A stretch of 64,000 bases of DNA from Acidimicrobiia bacterium (lineage in GTDB: Bacteria > Actinomycetota > Acidimicrobiia > Acidimicrobiales > Poriferisodalaceae), in NCBI GenBank assembly GCA_022827265.1, contig JAJDTF010000018.1, forward strand, positions 1 through 64,000. The letters are read 5' to 3'. This document shows positions 35,333-44,579 of the stretch, in pieces. A program made the position numbers and the translations under genes. Under the pieces are notes generated by a model that ran no database searches, was not told the origin of the DNA, and saw nothing but the letters and a program-made list of their open reading frames with translations. Numbering within the stretch: position 1 is the first letter of the stretch; every line of letters begins with the position of its first letter.

Positions 35333-36271
35333 CCAGATCACCTCTTCGAGCCGGTCCTCGGCCGAGACTGCCTCGTAGCGGCACGGCCGCTCGGGCGTGA
35401 CCGTCGACGGTGCCGGGGTGAGAATCGTTGACGGGCGGGGGTGGCAGAACTGCACCACGCTGAGCCGGCTGGTGTGCTGGCCTGGGTCGGCCTTGACGCG
35501 GTGCCAGCCGGCCCCGATCAGACCGTTGGTGACGTGCTCCAGCATGATCCCCGAGTTGATGATGACGTGATCGTCGGGCGGGGCGGCATCGACCCACCCG
35601 CCGTCGATGCGCACCTGCAGCCCTCGGTCGGTCGCCCGTGGCAGGGCGGTGATGAGGTTGATGTCGGCGTGCTCGTCGGCCCAGACGTGGCCCTCGCTGC
35701 CGCCGCCCGGGGCATCTGACATGGGCGGGTAGTGAATGGCCCGGCTCAGGTGCGTGCCGTAGGTGGTCATCCGGTCGAAGAAGGTCTCGTGGGCGCCGAT
35801 GCCCTGCGCGATCACACGCAGGAAGCGTCGCTGCAGCTCGACGAGCCGCCGGTGGAATTCGGTGAGGATTGAACCGGCGCCGTCGATGTCGCCATCGGGA
35901 AAGATCGAGGGCCGGTACCAGCGGCTGTGCTTGACCGTGAGCGGGTGCCCTGCTGGGGGGAGATCGCTCCAGTTGAACATCTCTTTCCAGTCGGGCAGGT
36001 CCGAGATGGCGGCCGTTTCGGTGAGGGCACCGGTGTAGCCCCGGGCGCCGAACGACTCCACGTCGACGCAGCGCATCTTGGCGTCGGGTTCGAGCGCAAA
36101 GAAGCGGCCCAGCACCTCGTATGCGTCATCCAGCAGGCCACCCGGCAGGTCGTGGGCGGTATAGACGAAGCCCGTTCGCAGGCTGGACATGACCCCATCG
36201 GTGACTGCCCTGCGCTGGGTCGGCGAACCGCTTTCGAAAGCCATCAGGTCGACGTCGAGGATTTCGTCCAT
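35294..36271 (-). CDS. Isopenicillin-N-synthase-like 2-oxoglutarate/Fe(II) dioxygenase
   Basis: The family fold is shown by GFVYTAHDLPGGLLDDAYEVLGRFF at the N-terminus. Iron ligands are H-x-D in ADEHADINLIT and the distal His in GIMLEHVTNGLI; R-x-S follows in TSRLSVVQF. Start at ATG 36271 is 9 nt after the NadD-like stop. At 325 aa it has normal length. Its 3' end is the probable integration site of the adjacent island; it looks intact there. Confidence 0.88.
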   Translation of the reverse strand: MDEILDVDLMAFESGSPTQRRAVTDGVMSSLRTGFVYTAHDLPGGLLDDAYEVLGRFFALEPDAKMRCVDVESFGARGYTGALTETAAISDLPDWKEMFNWSDLPPAGHPLTVKHSRWYRPSIFPDGDIDGAGSILTEFHRRLVELQRRFLRVIAQGIGAHETFFDRMTTYGTHLSRAIHYPPMSDAPGGGSEGHVWADEHADINLITALPRATDRGLQVRIDGGWVDAAPPDDHVIINSGIMLEHVTNGLIGAGWHRVKADPGQHTSRLSVVQFCHPRPSTILTPAPSTVTPERPCRYEAVSAEDRLEEVIWEINLIPDARRVD

Positions 36272-36279
36272 AGTGCTCT

Positions 36280-36936
36280 TCAGTCTTCCCGCTGGCGCGC
36301 CAGCCACGCCTCATAGCGCGCCGGATCGGTCCACGCGCCGGTCTGCGCGTCGAAGCGGGCCGCCTCGGGTGCCATCAGTGCCGGGTCGGTGGTGCGAGCC
36401 TGGGTGCTCGACACCGTGCCCACCCAGTCGGGCAGGTCGAGCACCATTTCGGCGGGGCAGTCGTGCGGCGGGCGGGCCGCGATGGCGACGGTCGGCAGTG
36501 CGGCGATGGAAGCGTCGCGGCGTGCCGGGTCGTTGCCGTAGAAGATGGGATCGTGGATCTGCTGCCACTTGTCCGCGCCCATGACGATGACATCGAAACC
36601 GGCAGCGATGTCCGACAGCAACTGCGCGTCGGTGACGTCGATCTCGAGCCACTCGATCGGCGCAGCAACCTCCTCGAGCACGGCGATCCGGTCGTTGAGC
36701 CGCGGGCGCTGCACGTCCTCCTTGGCGAGCGCTACCCGGCTGACCGACCACACGAGCAGGTCGAGGCTGCGCTGGGCCAACACGGCTTCGCTGATGGCGA
36801 GATGGGCCGTCGTCGGCGGATTGAACGAGCCGGGAAACACCCCCCGCCGCAGCGCTCGTGCTGGTGAGGAAGGTGATTCCGCTGCGGCGGTCACAGCGGC
36901 TCGAAGATCGCAGGTCGTGCTGGCTGACGCGACCAC
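36280..36936 (-). CDS. Nicotinate-nucleotide adenylyltransferase-like protein
   Basis: The nucleotidyltransferase motif is GVFPGSFNPPTTAHL (T-x-x-H in place of the full H-x-G-H) and the second motif is VSSTQAR, matching the SST-x-(I/A)-R motif of NadD. Start GTG 36936 has a GAGG Shine-Dalgarno at 6 nt and follows selD by 8 nt. NadD makes NaAD in NAD synthesis; this divergent member could act on another nucleotide. Co-transcription with selD is likely. Confidence 0.7.
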   Translation of the reverse strand: MVASASTTCDLRAAVTAAAESPSSPARALRRGVFPGSFNPPTTAHLAISEAVLAQRSLDLLVWSVSRVALAKEDVQRPRLNDRIAVLEEVAAPIEWLEIDVTDAQLLSDIAAGFDVIVMGADKWQQIHDPIFYGNDPARRDASIAALPTVAIAARPPHDCPAEMVLDLPDWVGTVSSTQARTTDPALMAPEAARFDAQTGAWTDPARYEAWLARQRED

Positions 36937-36944
36937 GGCGAACC

Positions 36945-38069
36945 TCAGTCTGACGAGGGTCCGGCGTCTCCGGCGACGGCACCGGCGATGGTGATGGTGC
37001 CGGAATGTCCGTCGGCGAGCTCGCCGATCACTGCGGCGCAATGGCCGTTGTCGCGCAGCTCACGGACAGCGTCATCGGCGCGTGCGGGATCGCAGCTGAA
37101 CAGCAGACCGCCCGAGGTCTGCGGGTCTCCGAGTACGGTGCGAGTGAGTTCGTCGCCGCCGTTGAGGCGCTCGGCGAGATGATCCAGGTTGCGCCCGGTG
37201 CCTCCGGGCACGAAGCCGCCAGTTGCGAGCCCGGTGACATCGGGCAGCAGTGGCACAGCGCCTGCATCCACCTCGGCACTCGCCCCGCTGGCCGCAGCGA
37301 GTTCTGCGAGGTGGCCCAGCAGGCCGAAGCCGGTCACATCGGTGGCCGCTGTGGCACCTGCCTCGACGGCCGCGGCGGCGGCCGCGTCGTTGAGCCGGCA
37401 CATCTCGGCTACGCCGGCCTCGTAGGCCGCATGCAATTTGCCGTCGGGCCCAGTGGCATCGGGTTCGGAACGCTTCAGCGCAGTCGCGAGCAGGCCGGTG
37501 CCGAGCGGCTTGGTGAGCACGAGGGCCTGGCCCGGCTGCCCGCCGGCATTGGTCAGCAGGCCCAATCCTCCGGCAGCAGCTGCGATGGTGCCGGTCACCG
37601 ACATTCCGTAGAGCGGCTCGGGTGCGTCAATGGTGTGACCGCCGGCTACCACCCAGCCGCCGTCGGCCGCGGCATCAGCGCCGCCGGCGAGCACCTCGCC
37701 CAGCAAGTCCAGCGGGAGCACATCGCGGGGCCAGGCCGCCAGGTTGAGGGCGAACAGCGGGCTGGCGCCCATGGCGTAGATGTCGCTCGCGGCGTTGGCG
37801 GCCGCAATGCGCCCCCACGTGCGGGCATCGTCCACGATCGGCGCGAAGAAATCAGTCGACGCCACCAGCAGCCGGTCGCCGTCGAGGCGCCACACGGCAG
37901 CATCGTCGCTGGTGTCGGTGCCCACCAGCAGATCCGGATGCGACGGGGGAGTCAGATGGCGCAGAACCTGCGCCAGCTCGGAAGGTCCGAGCTTGCACGC
38001 TCAGCCCGCACCGTGGCTGTACTGGCTCAGCCGGAACGCCGGGCTGTTCGCGGTGCTGTCGGTCGGCAC
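36945..38069 (-). CDS. selD: Selenide, water dikinase, itself a selenoprotein (Sec23)
   Basis: SelD makes selenophosphate, the Se donor for Sec-tRNA. The frame contains an in-frame TGA at 38001-38003. Before it is FRLSQYSHGAG and after it ACKLGPSELAQVLRHL, exactly the SelD active-site loop where Cys or Sec stands. The downstream frame has GTDTSDDAAVWRL, STDFFAPIVDD and TDVTGFGLLGHL. A SECIS-like hairpin follows at 37957-37975. A reading without Sec would start at 37925 and lose the active site. Start is uncertain; GTG 38069 is used. Confidence 0.93.
37957..37975 (-). promoter_or_regulatory. Bacterial SECIS-like hairpin of selD
   Basis: On the mRNA, TGGCGCA-GGTTC-TGCGCCA forms a perfect 7-bp stem with a GGU-starting loop about 32 nt after the UGA, the spacing and loop type of bacterial SECIS elements. 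A second 8-bp hairpin (37975-37993) lies between UGA and this stem. Confidence 0.75.
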
Positions 38070-38206
38070 AGCGGCAACGGTATCGACGTGGCCGCCCCGA
38101 GCGCCTGAGTCGATCGGCGAGGAGGTGCCGCCTCGCCGCCGCCCGAGATGTGCCTTCCGATTGGGTACTCGTTGGCGACAGGTGCGGGTTCGGCAACCGG
38201 GCGGCC

Positions 38207-39133
38207 TCAGTCGCGACTGCAAACGGCGTCGATAATGAGTTCGAGCGCCGCCGCGGCGTTGAGGCTGTAGGCGACTTCGCAGTTGGGCATGGTGCCGGCG
38301 CCGGGCCGCTCGTCGGCGACGGTCATGCCGCGGGTGAGTTCGCCGATTGTCTCCACGGCGACCTGTCGGGCGCCGAAGGTGAACAGCTCGGGGCGGGTTA
38401 CGGCAAGCACTGCGCAGGGGTCGTGCATGGGCGCGGCATCCAGCCCGGCGCGCTCTCGGTAACCGGCGAGGTAGAAGTCGAACAGGTCCGCCACGAAGCC
38501 GGCGACGTTCCCTCCGCTGGCGCGCAGGGTTGCGCTCTCGTTGGGCCCGACGCAGAGCTGGTGGGTGAGGTTGAGCCCGGCCATGCGCACCAGCGGCGCG
38601 CCGGCGCCGAACACGATCTGGGCCGCATGAGGATCTGCCCAGATGTTGAACTCGGCGGTCGGCGTGACATTGCCCGGCCCGACAGAGCCGCCCATGAGCG
38701 AGATGCCGGCCACCCGCTCGACTATGTCGGGCGCTTGGCGGATGGCCAGCGCGATGTTGGTAAGCGGCCCGACCGGCACCAGCCACACGTCGTCGTGGGC
38801 TCGCGCTGTCTCGATGATGCAGCCGACAGCGTCGTTGCTCGCCGGTTCGAGGTGCACATCGGGTCGCGGCGGTCCGTCGAGCCCGGTCGCCCCGTGGGCA
38901 CGAGGGGCGTGCGCAGCGGGTACGAGCAGCGGTCGGTCCGCGCCCGCATGCACCGGAATGTCCAGCCCGGCGAGCTGGCACATCAGCAGCGCGTTCGCCG
39001 TGGTCATCGCGAGCGGGGCGTTCCCCGAGACCGTCGTGATCGCCAGCACCTCGCACTGGCGGGCGGCCAGCAGGATCGCCACCGCGTCGTCGTGGCCTGG
39101 GTCGCAGTCGAGAATGATCTTCGGTTTCGCCAT
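38207..39133 (-). CDS. Inosine-uridine preferring nucleoside hydrolase family protein
   Basis: The calcium-binding DxDxGxDD motif is DCDPGHDDA near the start. VVPVGPLTNIA-type sequence and the SLMGG and EFNIWADPHAA segments follow as in nucleoside hydrolases. Length of 308 aa is normal. Start at ATG 39133 (MAKPKIILDCDPG). Nucleobase specificity is not predictable. It precedes selD on the same strand with a 137-nt gap that has no other gene. Confidence 0.92.
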   Translation of the reverse strand: MAKPKIILDCDPGHDDAVAILLAARQCEVLAITTVSGNAPLAMTTANALLMCQLAGLDIPVHAGADRPLLVPAAHAPRAHGATGLDGPPRPDVHLEPASNDAVGCIIETARAHDDVWLVPVGPLTNIALAIRQAPDIVERVAGISLMGGSVGPGNVTPTAEFNIWADPHAAQIVFGAGAPLVRMAGLNLTHQLCVGPNESATLRASGGNVAGFVADLFDFYLAGYRERAGLDAAPMHDPCAVLAVTRPELFTFGARQVAVETIGELTRGMTVADERPGAGTMPNCEVAYSLNAAAALELIIDAVCSRD

Positions 39134-39159
39134 GTCGAGTGAGCTGGGGTCTGCGCGGT

Positions 39160-39876
39160 CTACAGCTTCGTGATGCTGGGCGCGGGCGCGTCGGTCTCGC
39201 CCCAGTAGTGGGGGAGGCGCAGGTAGCCGAAGCGCGTCAGCTCCACGGCCGACGGCAGCCCCTGGATCTCCTTGATCCGCTGGATGGAGCGGATGTGGGA
39301 AGCCATCTCGTAGAACAGCATCCAGATCGCGCACTCGAGCGTGTTCACGATCAGCCGCTCGTCGTCGGGATCATGCCAAGCACCCCGGGGCAGCACGGTG
39401 ATGGCGTCATCCCAGAAATGCGTGCTGTGACGAGACTCGACCATCTCGCGGAACGTCTCGACCGGATGAGAGGCGACCACGTAGCGCATCCAGCTCAGGC
39501 CCAGATCGAGCTTGTCGAGCAGGTCGGGCACGTGCCAGAACAGCTCAGGATCCAGCCGCAGCTCGTGCTTGTTGTTGGGTCCCTGGTGATGCTCGGACCA
39601 CACGATGGGTTCGGGAACGTTGCCGTCGGGCCACAGCAGCGTGCCGCAGCGGCGCTTCGCGAAAATGAGCGACACCCAGGCGATGTGGCTGACCTGCCGC
39701 CGGATCGACCACCACATCAGCTCCCGCTCGGGAGACTGGTCGTCGAGGTCGAGCTGCGCATCACTCAGCCCGTCGATCTCGGCGCGCAGCCACCCCTCGA
39801 TGTGGGAGAAGTACGGCATCGTGCCGGCGGCAGCATCGGCCGGCATCTCCAGCACAGAAGGATCGACTCGCGCCAT
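39160..39876 (-). CDS. DinB-like helical-bundle protein, function unknown
   Basis: The 238-aa protein is predominantly helical with WSIRRQVSHIAWV and FYEMASHIRSIQRIKE, His-containing helices like those in DinB/mycothiol-dependent metalloenzymes. The metal triad is suggested but not certain. It lies between gcvP and the nucleoside hydrolase on the same strand. A role in thiol chemistry would fit a mycothiol-using cell, but this is inference. Confidence 0.5.
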   Translation of the reverse strand: MARVDPSVLEMPADAAAGTMPYFSHIEGWLRAEIDGLSDAQLDLDDQSPERELMWWSIRRQVSHIAWVSLIFAKRRCGTLLWPDGNVPEPIVWSEHHQGPNNKHELRLDPELFWHVPDLLDKLDLGLSWMRYVVASHPVETFREMVESRHSTHFWDDAITVLPRGAWHDPDDERLIVNTLECAIWMLFYEMASHIRSIQRIKEIQGLPSAVELTRFGYLRLPHYWGETDAPAPSITKL

Positions 39877-39962
39877 GCCCGAACGCTAGCGATCTGCCCG
39901 CCGTCGAGCCGGGGTGCTGGACCGCACTGGGTCGGCGGGGCTCGGCGCCAGCCAGTCTGCGG

Positions 39963-42917
39963 TCAGTCGGTTTCGAAAGCGCGAGGGTCGGGGCAGGCGC
40001 ACATGAGGTTGCGGTCGCCGTAGGCGCCGTCGATGCGGCTCACCGGCGGCCAGTACTTGTCGGCCACGAGCGTCGCCACGGCGGTGCCTGCCGGGTAGGC
40101 GGCCTCGGTGCGCGAGTAGGGGTGCTCCCACTCGTCGGCCAGTACGTCGATGGCTGTGTGGGGCGCGTTGGCGAGCGGGTTGTCGTCGGCCGGCCACTCG
40201 CCCCCCGCAACCTTGTCGATCTCGGACCGGATCGTCGCCATCGCATCGCAGAACCGGTCGATCTCCGCCAGTGACTCGCTCTCGGTGGGCTCGATCATCA
40301 GCGTCCCCGCCACCGGGAACGACATGGTCGGAGCGTGGAATCCGAAGTCGATGAGGCGCTTGGCCACGTCGTCCACGCTGGCCCACTCCGAGAACGGCCG
40401 CAGGTCCACGATGCACTCGTGCGCGACCAGCCCGTAGCGGCCCTGGTACAGGATCGGGAAGTGCTCGCCGAGCCGCGAGGCCAGGTAGTTGGCCGACAGG
40501 ATCGCCGTCTGGGTGGCTCGGGTGAGGCCCTCGACGCCCATCATGGCGATGTACATCCAGGGGATCGGCAGGATGCCCGCCGAGCCCCACGGCGCCGATG
40601 AGATCGCTCCCGGGCCGGTCGCGGGGCCGGCGTCGGGTGCCAGCGGGTGGTTGGGCAGGTACTTGGCCAGGTGCAGGCCGCACGCCACCGGTCCGATGCC
40701 CGGCCCGCCGCCGCCGTGGGGAATGCAGAACGTCTTGTGCAGGTTGAGGTGGCTGACGTCGGCGCCGAACGTGCCCGGTGCAGCGAGGCCGACGAGGGCG
40801 TTGAGGTTGGCGCCGTCCACGTAGACCTGCCCGCCCGCTTCGTGCACCTTGAGACAGACCTGCCGGATGCCGTCTTCATAGACACCATGTGTCGAGGGAT
40901 AGGTGGCCATGAACGCGGCGAGTTGATTGCCGTGCTCGGCGATCTTGGCGTCGAGGTCGTCGAGGTCAACATCGCCGTCGTCGGTGCAGCCCACCACCAC
41001 GACCCGCATGCCGGCCATCACCGCAGACGCCGCGTTGGTGCCGTGCGCGGAGGAGGGGATGAGGCACACGGTGCGGTGGGTGTCGCCGCGGTCGTCGTGG
41101 TAGCCACGGATGGCGAGCAACCCGGCCAGCTCGCCCTGCGAACCCGCATTGGGCTGCAACGACACGGCGTCGTAGCCGGTGACCGCCGCCAGCCACCGTT
41201 CGAGGTCGGCGATGATCTGGCGGTAGCCCTCCCATTGGTCCTGCGGCGCGAACGGGTGGATGTCGGCGAACTGCGGCCAGGTCACCGGGGTCATCTCCGC
41301 TGCGGCGTTGAGCTTCATCGTGCAGCTGCCCAGCGGGATCATCGACCGGTCCAGTGCCACGTCGTACGAGGCCAGACGGCGCAGGTAGCGCATCATCTCG
41401 GTTTCGGTGCGGTAGGAGTGGAACGTGGGGTGCGTGAGGTACTCGCTGGTGCGCCGCAGCTCGCTTGCGATGCCCGACGGCGCCGAAGCCGCCAGCTCTG
41501 CCACCGTGTCGACATCGGTTGACCTGCCGCCTCCGGCCATTCCGAGTGCATCCAGGAGGTGCGCGACCGTTGCCTCGTCGCAGGTCTCATCCAGCGAGAT
41601 GCTGAACGTGTCTGCGTCGACACGGCGCAGGTTGAAACCCGCTGCGAGCGCAGCGTCCACGACGAGGTCGGCACCGCCGGCGACCTCCACCGTCAGCGTG
41701 TCGAAGAAGGTGCTGTTGCGCACCGACAGTCGGCCTGACGTGTCGTCGGGGGCGCCGCGTGGCGTGCCGCTCGACCCGATGGTCCGCAGGCCAGCGGCGA
41801 GCGCCGCCGTCAGCCGATGCACGCGCTCAGCGATGCCCGCCAAACCTTCGGGGCCGTGCCACACCGCATACATCGAGGCCACGACGGCGAGCAGCACCTG
41901 CGCGGTGCAGATGTTGCTGGTGGCGCGCTCGCGCCGGATGTGCTGCTCACGGGTCTGCAGCGCCAGCCGGTACGCGGTCCTGCCGGCCGCGTCCACCGAG
42001 ACGCCCACGAGCCGTCCCGGCATCGAGCGGCGGTGCTTCTCGCTGGTCGCGAGGAATGCTGCATGCGGGCCGCCGAAGCCGAGCGGCACGCCGAAGCGCT
42101 GCGAGCTGCCCACCACGATGTCGGCGCCCTGCTCGCCGGGCGGCTGCAGCACGCAGCACGCCAGCAGGTCGGCCGTGACGGCCGCAACCGCACCCGTGTC
42201 GTGCAGGGCTTCGATCACTGGCTGAAGGTTGCGGACAGCGCCGCTGCTGCCGGGATACGCCAGCAACGCTCCGTACACCTCCGCAGGTTCCAGATCGGTC
42301 GCCGGGTCGCCCGCCACGATGTCGATGCCGAGCGGCTGGGCACGTGTGCGAACCACATCGATGACTTGGGGATGGCAGTCGGCATCGACGAAGAAGCAGT
42401 CCGGCCCGCTGCGTGTGATGCGCCGCGCCATGGCCATCGCCTCGGCGGCCGCGGTGCCCTCGCACAGCAGCGATGAGTTGGCGATCTCCATTCCCACCAG
42501 GTCGCACACCATCGTCTGGTAGTTGAGCAAGGCCTCGAGTCGCCCCTGGGAGATCTCGGGCTGGTACGGCGTGTATGCCGTGTACCACGACGGGTCTTCC
42601 AGCACGCCGCGCCGGATGACTGCAGGTGTGAGGGTGCCGTAGTAGCCTAGCCCGATCAACGAGTGCGCAGCCGTGTTGGCGTTCGCCAGCCAGCGCATCG
42701 CTGCGGTGGCTTCCGTCTCGGTGAGAGGCCGGTCGATGCCGTCGAGCACGATCGGCTCGTCGATGCGGATCTCGGCGGGCACGGCGGCATCGACGAGGTC
42801 GGTCAGCGAGCTGAACCCGAGCCGCTTGAGCATGACAGCAACGTCGTCCGGCCCCAGGCCGATGTGACGTGCTGCGAATGCCCCTTCTGCGCTCGTCGGT
42901 ACCGGGGGTTCACTCAT
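39963..42917 (-). CDS. gcvP: Glycine dehydrogenase (decarboxylating), P protein
   Basis: Homodimeric-type P protein of 984 aa. It decarboxylates glycine with PLP and loads aminomethyl onto GcvH. The PLP lysine is in [21 protein letters not shown]-terminal [18 protein letters not shown] and [19 protein letters not shown], and C-terminal [18 protein letters not shown] are as expected for full length. It is 86 nt downstream of gcvT. No glycine riboswitch was seen in the short leaders here. Confidence 0.97.
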   Translation of the reverse strand: MSEPPVPTSAEGAFAARHIGLGPDDVAVMLKRLGFSSLTDLVDAAVPAEIRIDEPIVLDGIDRPLTETEATAAMRWLANANTAAHSLIGLGYYGTLTPAVIRRGVLEDPSWYTAYTPYQPEISQGRLEALLNYQTMVCDLVGMEIANSSLLCEGTAAAEAMAMARRITRSGPDCFFVDADCHPQVIDVVRTRAQPLGIDIVAGDPATDLEPAEVYGALLAYPGSSGAVRNLQPVIEALHDTGAVAAVTADLLACCVLQPPGEQGADIVVGSSQRFGVPLGFGGPHAAFLATSEKHRRSMPGRLVGVSVDAAGRTAYRLALQTREQHIRRERATSNICTAQVLLAVVASMYAVWHGPEGLAGIAERVHRLTAALAAGLRTIGSSGTPRGAPDDTSGRLSVRNSTFFDTLTVEVAGGADLVVDAALAAGFNLRRVDADTFSISLDETCDEATVAHLLDALGMAGGGRSTDVDTVAELAASAPSGIASELRRTSEYLTHPTFHSYRTETEMMRYLRRLASYDVALDRSMIPLGSCTMKLNAAAEMTPVTWPQFADIHPFAPQDQWEGYRQIIADLERWLAAVTGYDAVSLQPNAGSQGELAGLLAIRGYHDDRGDTHRTVCLIPSSAHGTNAASAVMAGMRVVVVGCTDDGDVDLDDLDAKIAEHGNQLAAFMATYPSTHGVYEDGIRQVCLKVHEAGGQVYVDGANLNALVGLAAPGTFGADVSHLNLHKTFCIPHGGGGPGIGPVACGLHLAKYLPNHPLAPDAGPATGPGAISSAPWGSAGILPIPWMYIAMMGVEGLTRATQTAILSANYLASRLGEHFPILYQGRYGLVAHECIVDLRPFSEWASVDDVAKRLIDFGFHAPTMSFPVAGTLMIEPTESESLAEIDRFCDAMATIRSEIDKVAGGEWPADDNPLANAPHTAIDVLADEWEHPYSRTEAAYPAGTAVATLVADKYWPPVSRIDGAYGDRNLMCACPDPRAFETD

Positions 42918-43003
42918 TCCATGCCTCCGTGCAGGGGCTTCGTGCGGTCTCGTTCATGGCCACGGCTTCGCCTTTCGGCCCGGCCTCTTGCTCACGGCGA
43001 TCA

Positions 43004-44146
43004 TCACGACGGCCGCCAGTAGCGGTGTTCCACGAACGGCAGCGGGGCGACCCGGCATGGCTCGGTGCCCTTGCGACCCTCGGCAAACAGCTCCGTGCCG
43101 TCAGCCGAATGCTCGGACGCCACATAGGCCATGGCGATCGGCGTTTCGACGGTCGGGCCGTAGCCGCCGCTGGTCACTATCCCGACGCTGGCACCGGCGG
43201 CGTCGGTCAGCGCGGCGCCGTCGCGAATCGGCCGGCGGCCCTCGGCTGCGATGCCAACGCGCTGGCGCGGCGACCCGTCGCGCAGCTGCGCCGTGATGAT
43301 CTCCGCGCCGGGAAATCCGGCCTCAGCGCGCCGTCGCTTCGGGATCGACCAACCCAGCCCGGCCTCGGCGGGGGTCGTCGCCTCGGTGAGTTCGTGGCCG
43401 ACCAGCGGCAGGCCCGCTTCGAGGCGCAGCGTGTCGCGGGCGCCGAGCCCTGCGGGGGCAACTTCGTCAGCGTCCAGCAGCAGCCGTGCAATATGCATCG
43501 CCTCACTCGCCGGGATGGCGACTTCGAATCCGTCCTCGCCGGTGTACCCGCAGCGCGACACCTCGCACTCGACGCCGTCGATCGGCAGCGTGGATGTCGA
43601 CATGAACGCCAGATCGGCGGCTGCGGGCGTCAACTGGGCCAGCACGTCGACCGCTGCGGGACCTTGCAGTGCAATAAGCGCCAGGTCGGTTCGCACCTCG
43701 ATGCGTACATCGCCATCGTCGCCGCCGCCGTTGGCTTCCCGCAGCATCGACAGATCGGCCTCGGTGCGCACCGCATTGACCACGATGCGCAGCCGGTCGG
43801 CATGACACGACACGATCAGGTCGTCGAGCACGCCGCCCGCAGCCGTTGTGAACAGCGTGTACCTCATCCGTCCCGGGGCAAGGCTGGTGATAGCGCCCGG
43901 CACGCAGCGTTCCAGCCAAGCCGCCACATCGTGCACTTCGTCTCCGGCGGCGGGATGCAGCTCGACAATGCCCATGTGGCTGACATCGAACAGTCCGGCC
44001 GCCGCGCGGGTGGCGCGGTGCTCGGCAACGGTGCCGTCGCCGTAGCGCATCGGCAGCGCGTGGCCGCCGAAGTTGACCATCCGGCCGCCGAGTTCGGTGT
44101 GCAGGTCGAACAGCGGGGTGCGTACGCCGCCGTTGGCGTCAGTCAT
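43004..44146 (-). CDS. gcvT: Aminomethyltransferase, T protein of glycine cleavage
   Basis: The folate-dependent T protein of 380 aa shows LFDLHTELGGRMVNFGGHALPM, FDVSHMGIVEL, SRCGYTGEDGFEVAIP and GLGARDTLRLEAGLPL in order. Its start is 19 nt after the stop of the Sec-ArsC gene, so the reductase and glycine cleavage genes are probably one transcript. gcvH is elsewhere (7891). Confidence 0.96.
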   Translation of the reverse strand: MTDANGGVRTPLFDLHTELGGRMVNFGGHALPMRYGDGTVAEHRATRAAAGLFDVSHMGIVELHPAAGDEVHDVAAWLERCVPGAITSLAPGRMRYTLFTTAAGGVLDDLIVSCHADRLRIVVNAVRTEADLSMLREANGGGDDGDVRIEVRTDLALIALQGPAAVDVLAQLTPAAADLAFMSTSTLPIDGVECEVSRCGYTGEDGFEVAIPASEAMHIARLLLDADEVAPAGLGARDTLRLEAGLPLVGHELTEATTPAEAGLGWSIPKRRRAEAGFPGAEIITAQLRDGSPRQRVGIAAEGRRPIRDGAALTDAAGASVGIVTSGGYGPTVETPIAMAYVASEHSADGTELFAEGRKGTEPCRVAPLPFVEHRYWRPS

Positions 44147-44165
44147 CAGTCGGTCCGGCTCAGCC

Positions 44166-44525
44166 TCAGTCGGCCAGCAGCTCGGCGATGCGACCCTTCG
44201 GACGACCGACGATGGCCCGGTTGCCGCGCACCACGACGGGACGCTGCATGAGCGCCTTGCGTCGGCTCAGCAGCTCCACCACTGCGTCGGCGTTGCCGAC
44301 GTAGTCATCGGCGTTCAGGTTCAGCTTCTTGAACTGCGAGTCCTTGCGCACCAGGTCTTCGACGGGGTCCTCGAGTATCGACACCAAGTGTTCGAGCGTC
44401 TCCCGGTCGGGCGGCGTCTTCATGTAGAGGACGACATCGGCCTCCACTCCAGCTTCCTCGGCGACCGCCAAGGCACTCCGGGAAGAGTTTCAATGCGGGT
44501 TGTGGTAGATCGTCACTTCGGACAT
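44166..44525 (-). CDS. ArsC/Spx-family reductase with selenocysteine at the active site (Sec12)
   Basis: From ATG 44525 the product reads MSEVTIYHNPH, an in-frame TGA at 44490-44492, then NSSRSALAVAEEAG. The standard ArsC site is YHNP-x-C-x-x-S-R-x-AL; the catalytic Cys is replaced by the UGA. The rest is canonical (KKLNLNADDYVGNADAVVELL; MQRPVVVRGNRAIVGRP). A SECIS-like hairpin follows. ArsC reduces arsenate with a thiol; Sec would make the site more reactive. The substrate may differ from arsenate. Length of 119 aa is normal. Confidence 0.88.
44456..44473 (-). promoter_or_regulatory. Bacterial SECIS-like hairpin of the Sec-ArsC gene
   Basis: CCTTGGC-GGTC-GCCGAGG forms a 7-bp stem (one G-U) with the loop GGUC, the loop type of known bacterial SECIS elements, beginning 16 nt after the UGA (loop at about 24 nt). 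Confidence 0.75.
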
Positions 44526-44579
44526 GAGGCCGAAGTTACCTGCGTGAGCCGCCCAGTTATGGACATGCAGGCATGAATG

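Noticed and set aside
44526-44579. Glycine riboswitch before the gcv genes
   Set aside because: The leaders of gcvT and the upstream gene are only 19 and 54 nt, too short for the aptamer, and no such fold was seen.
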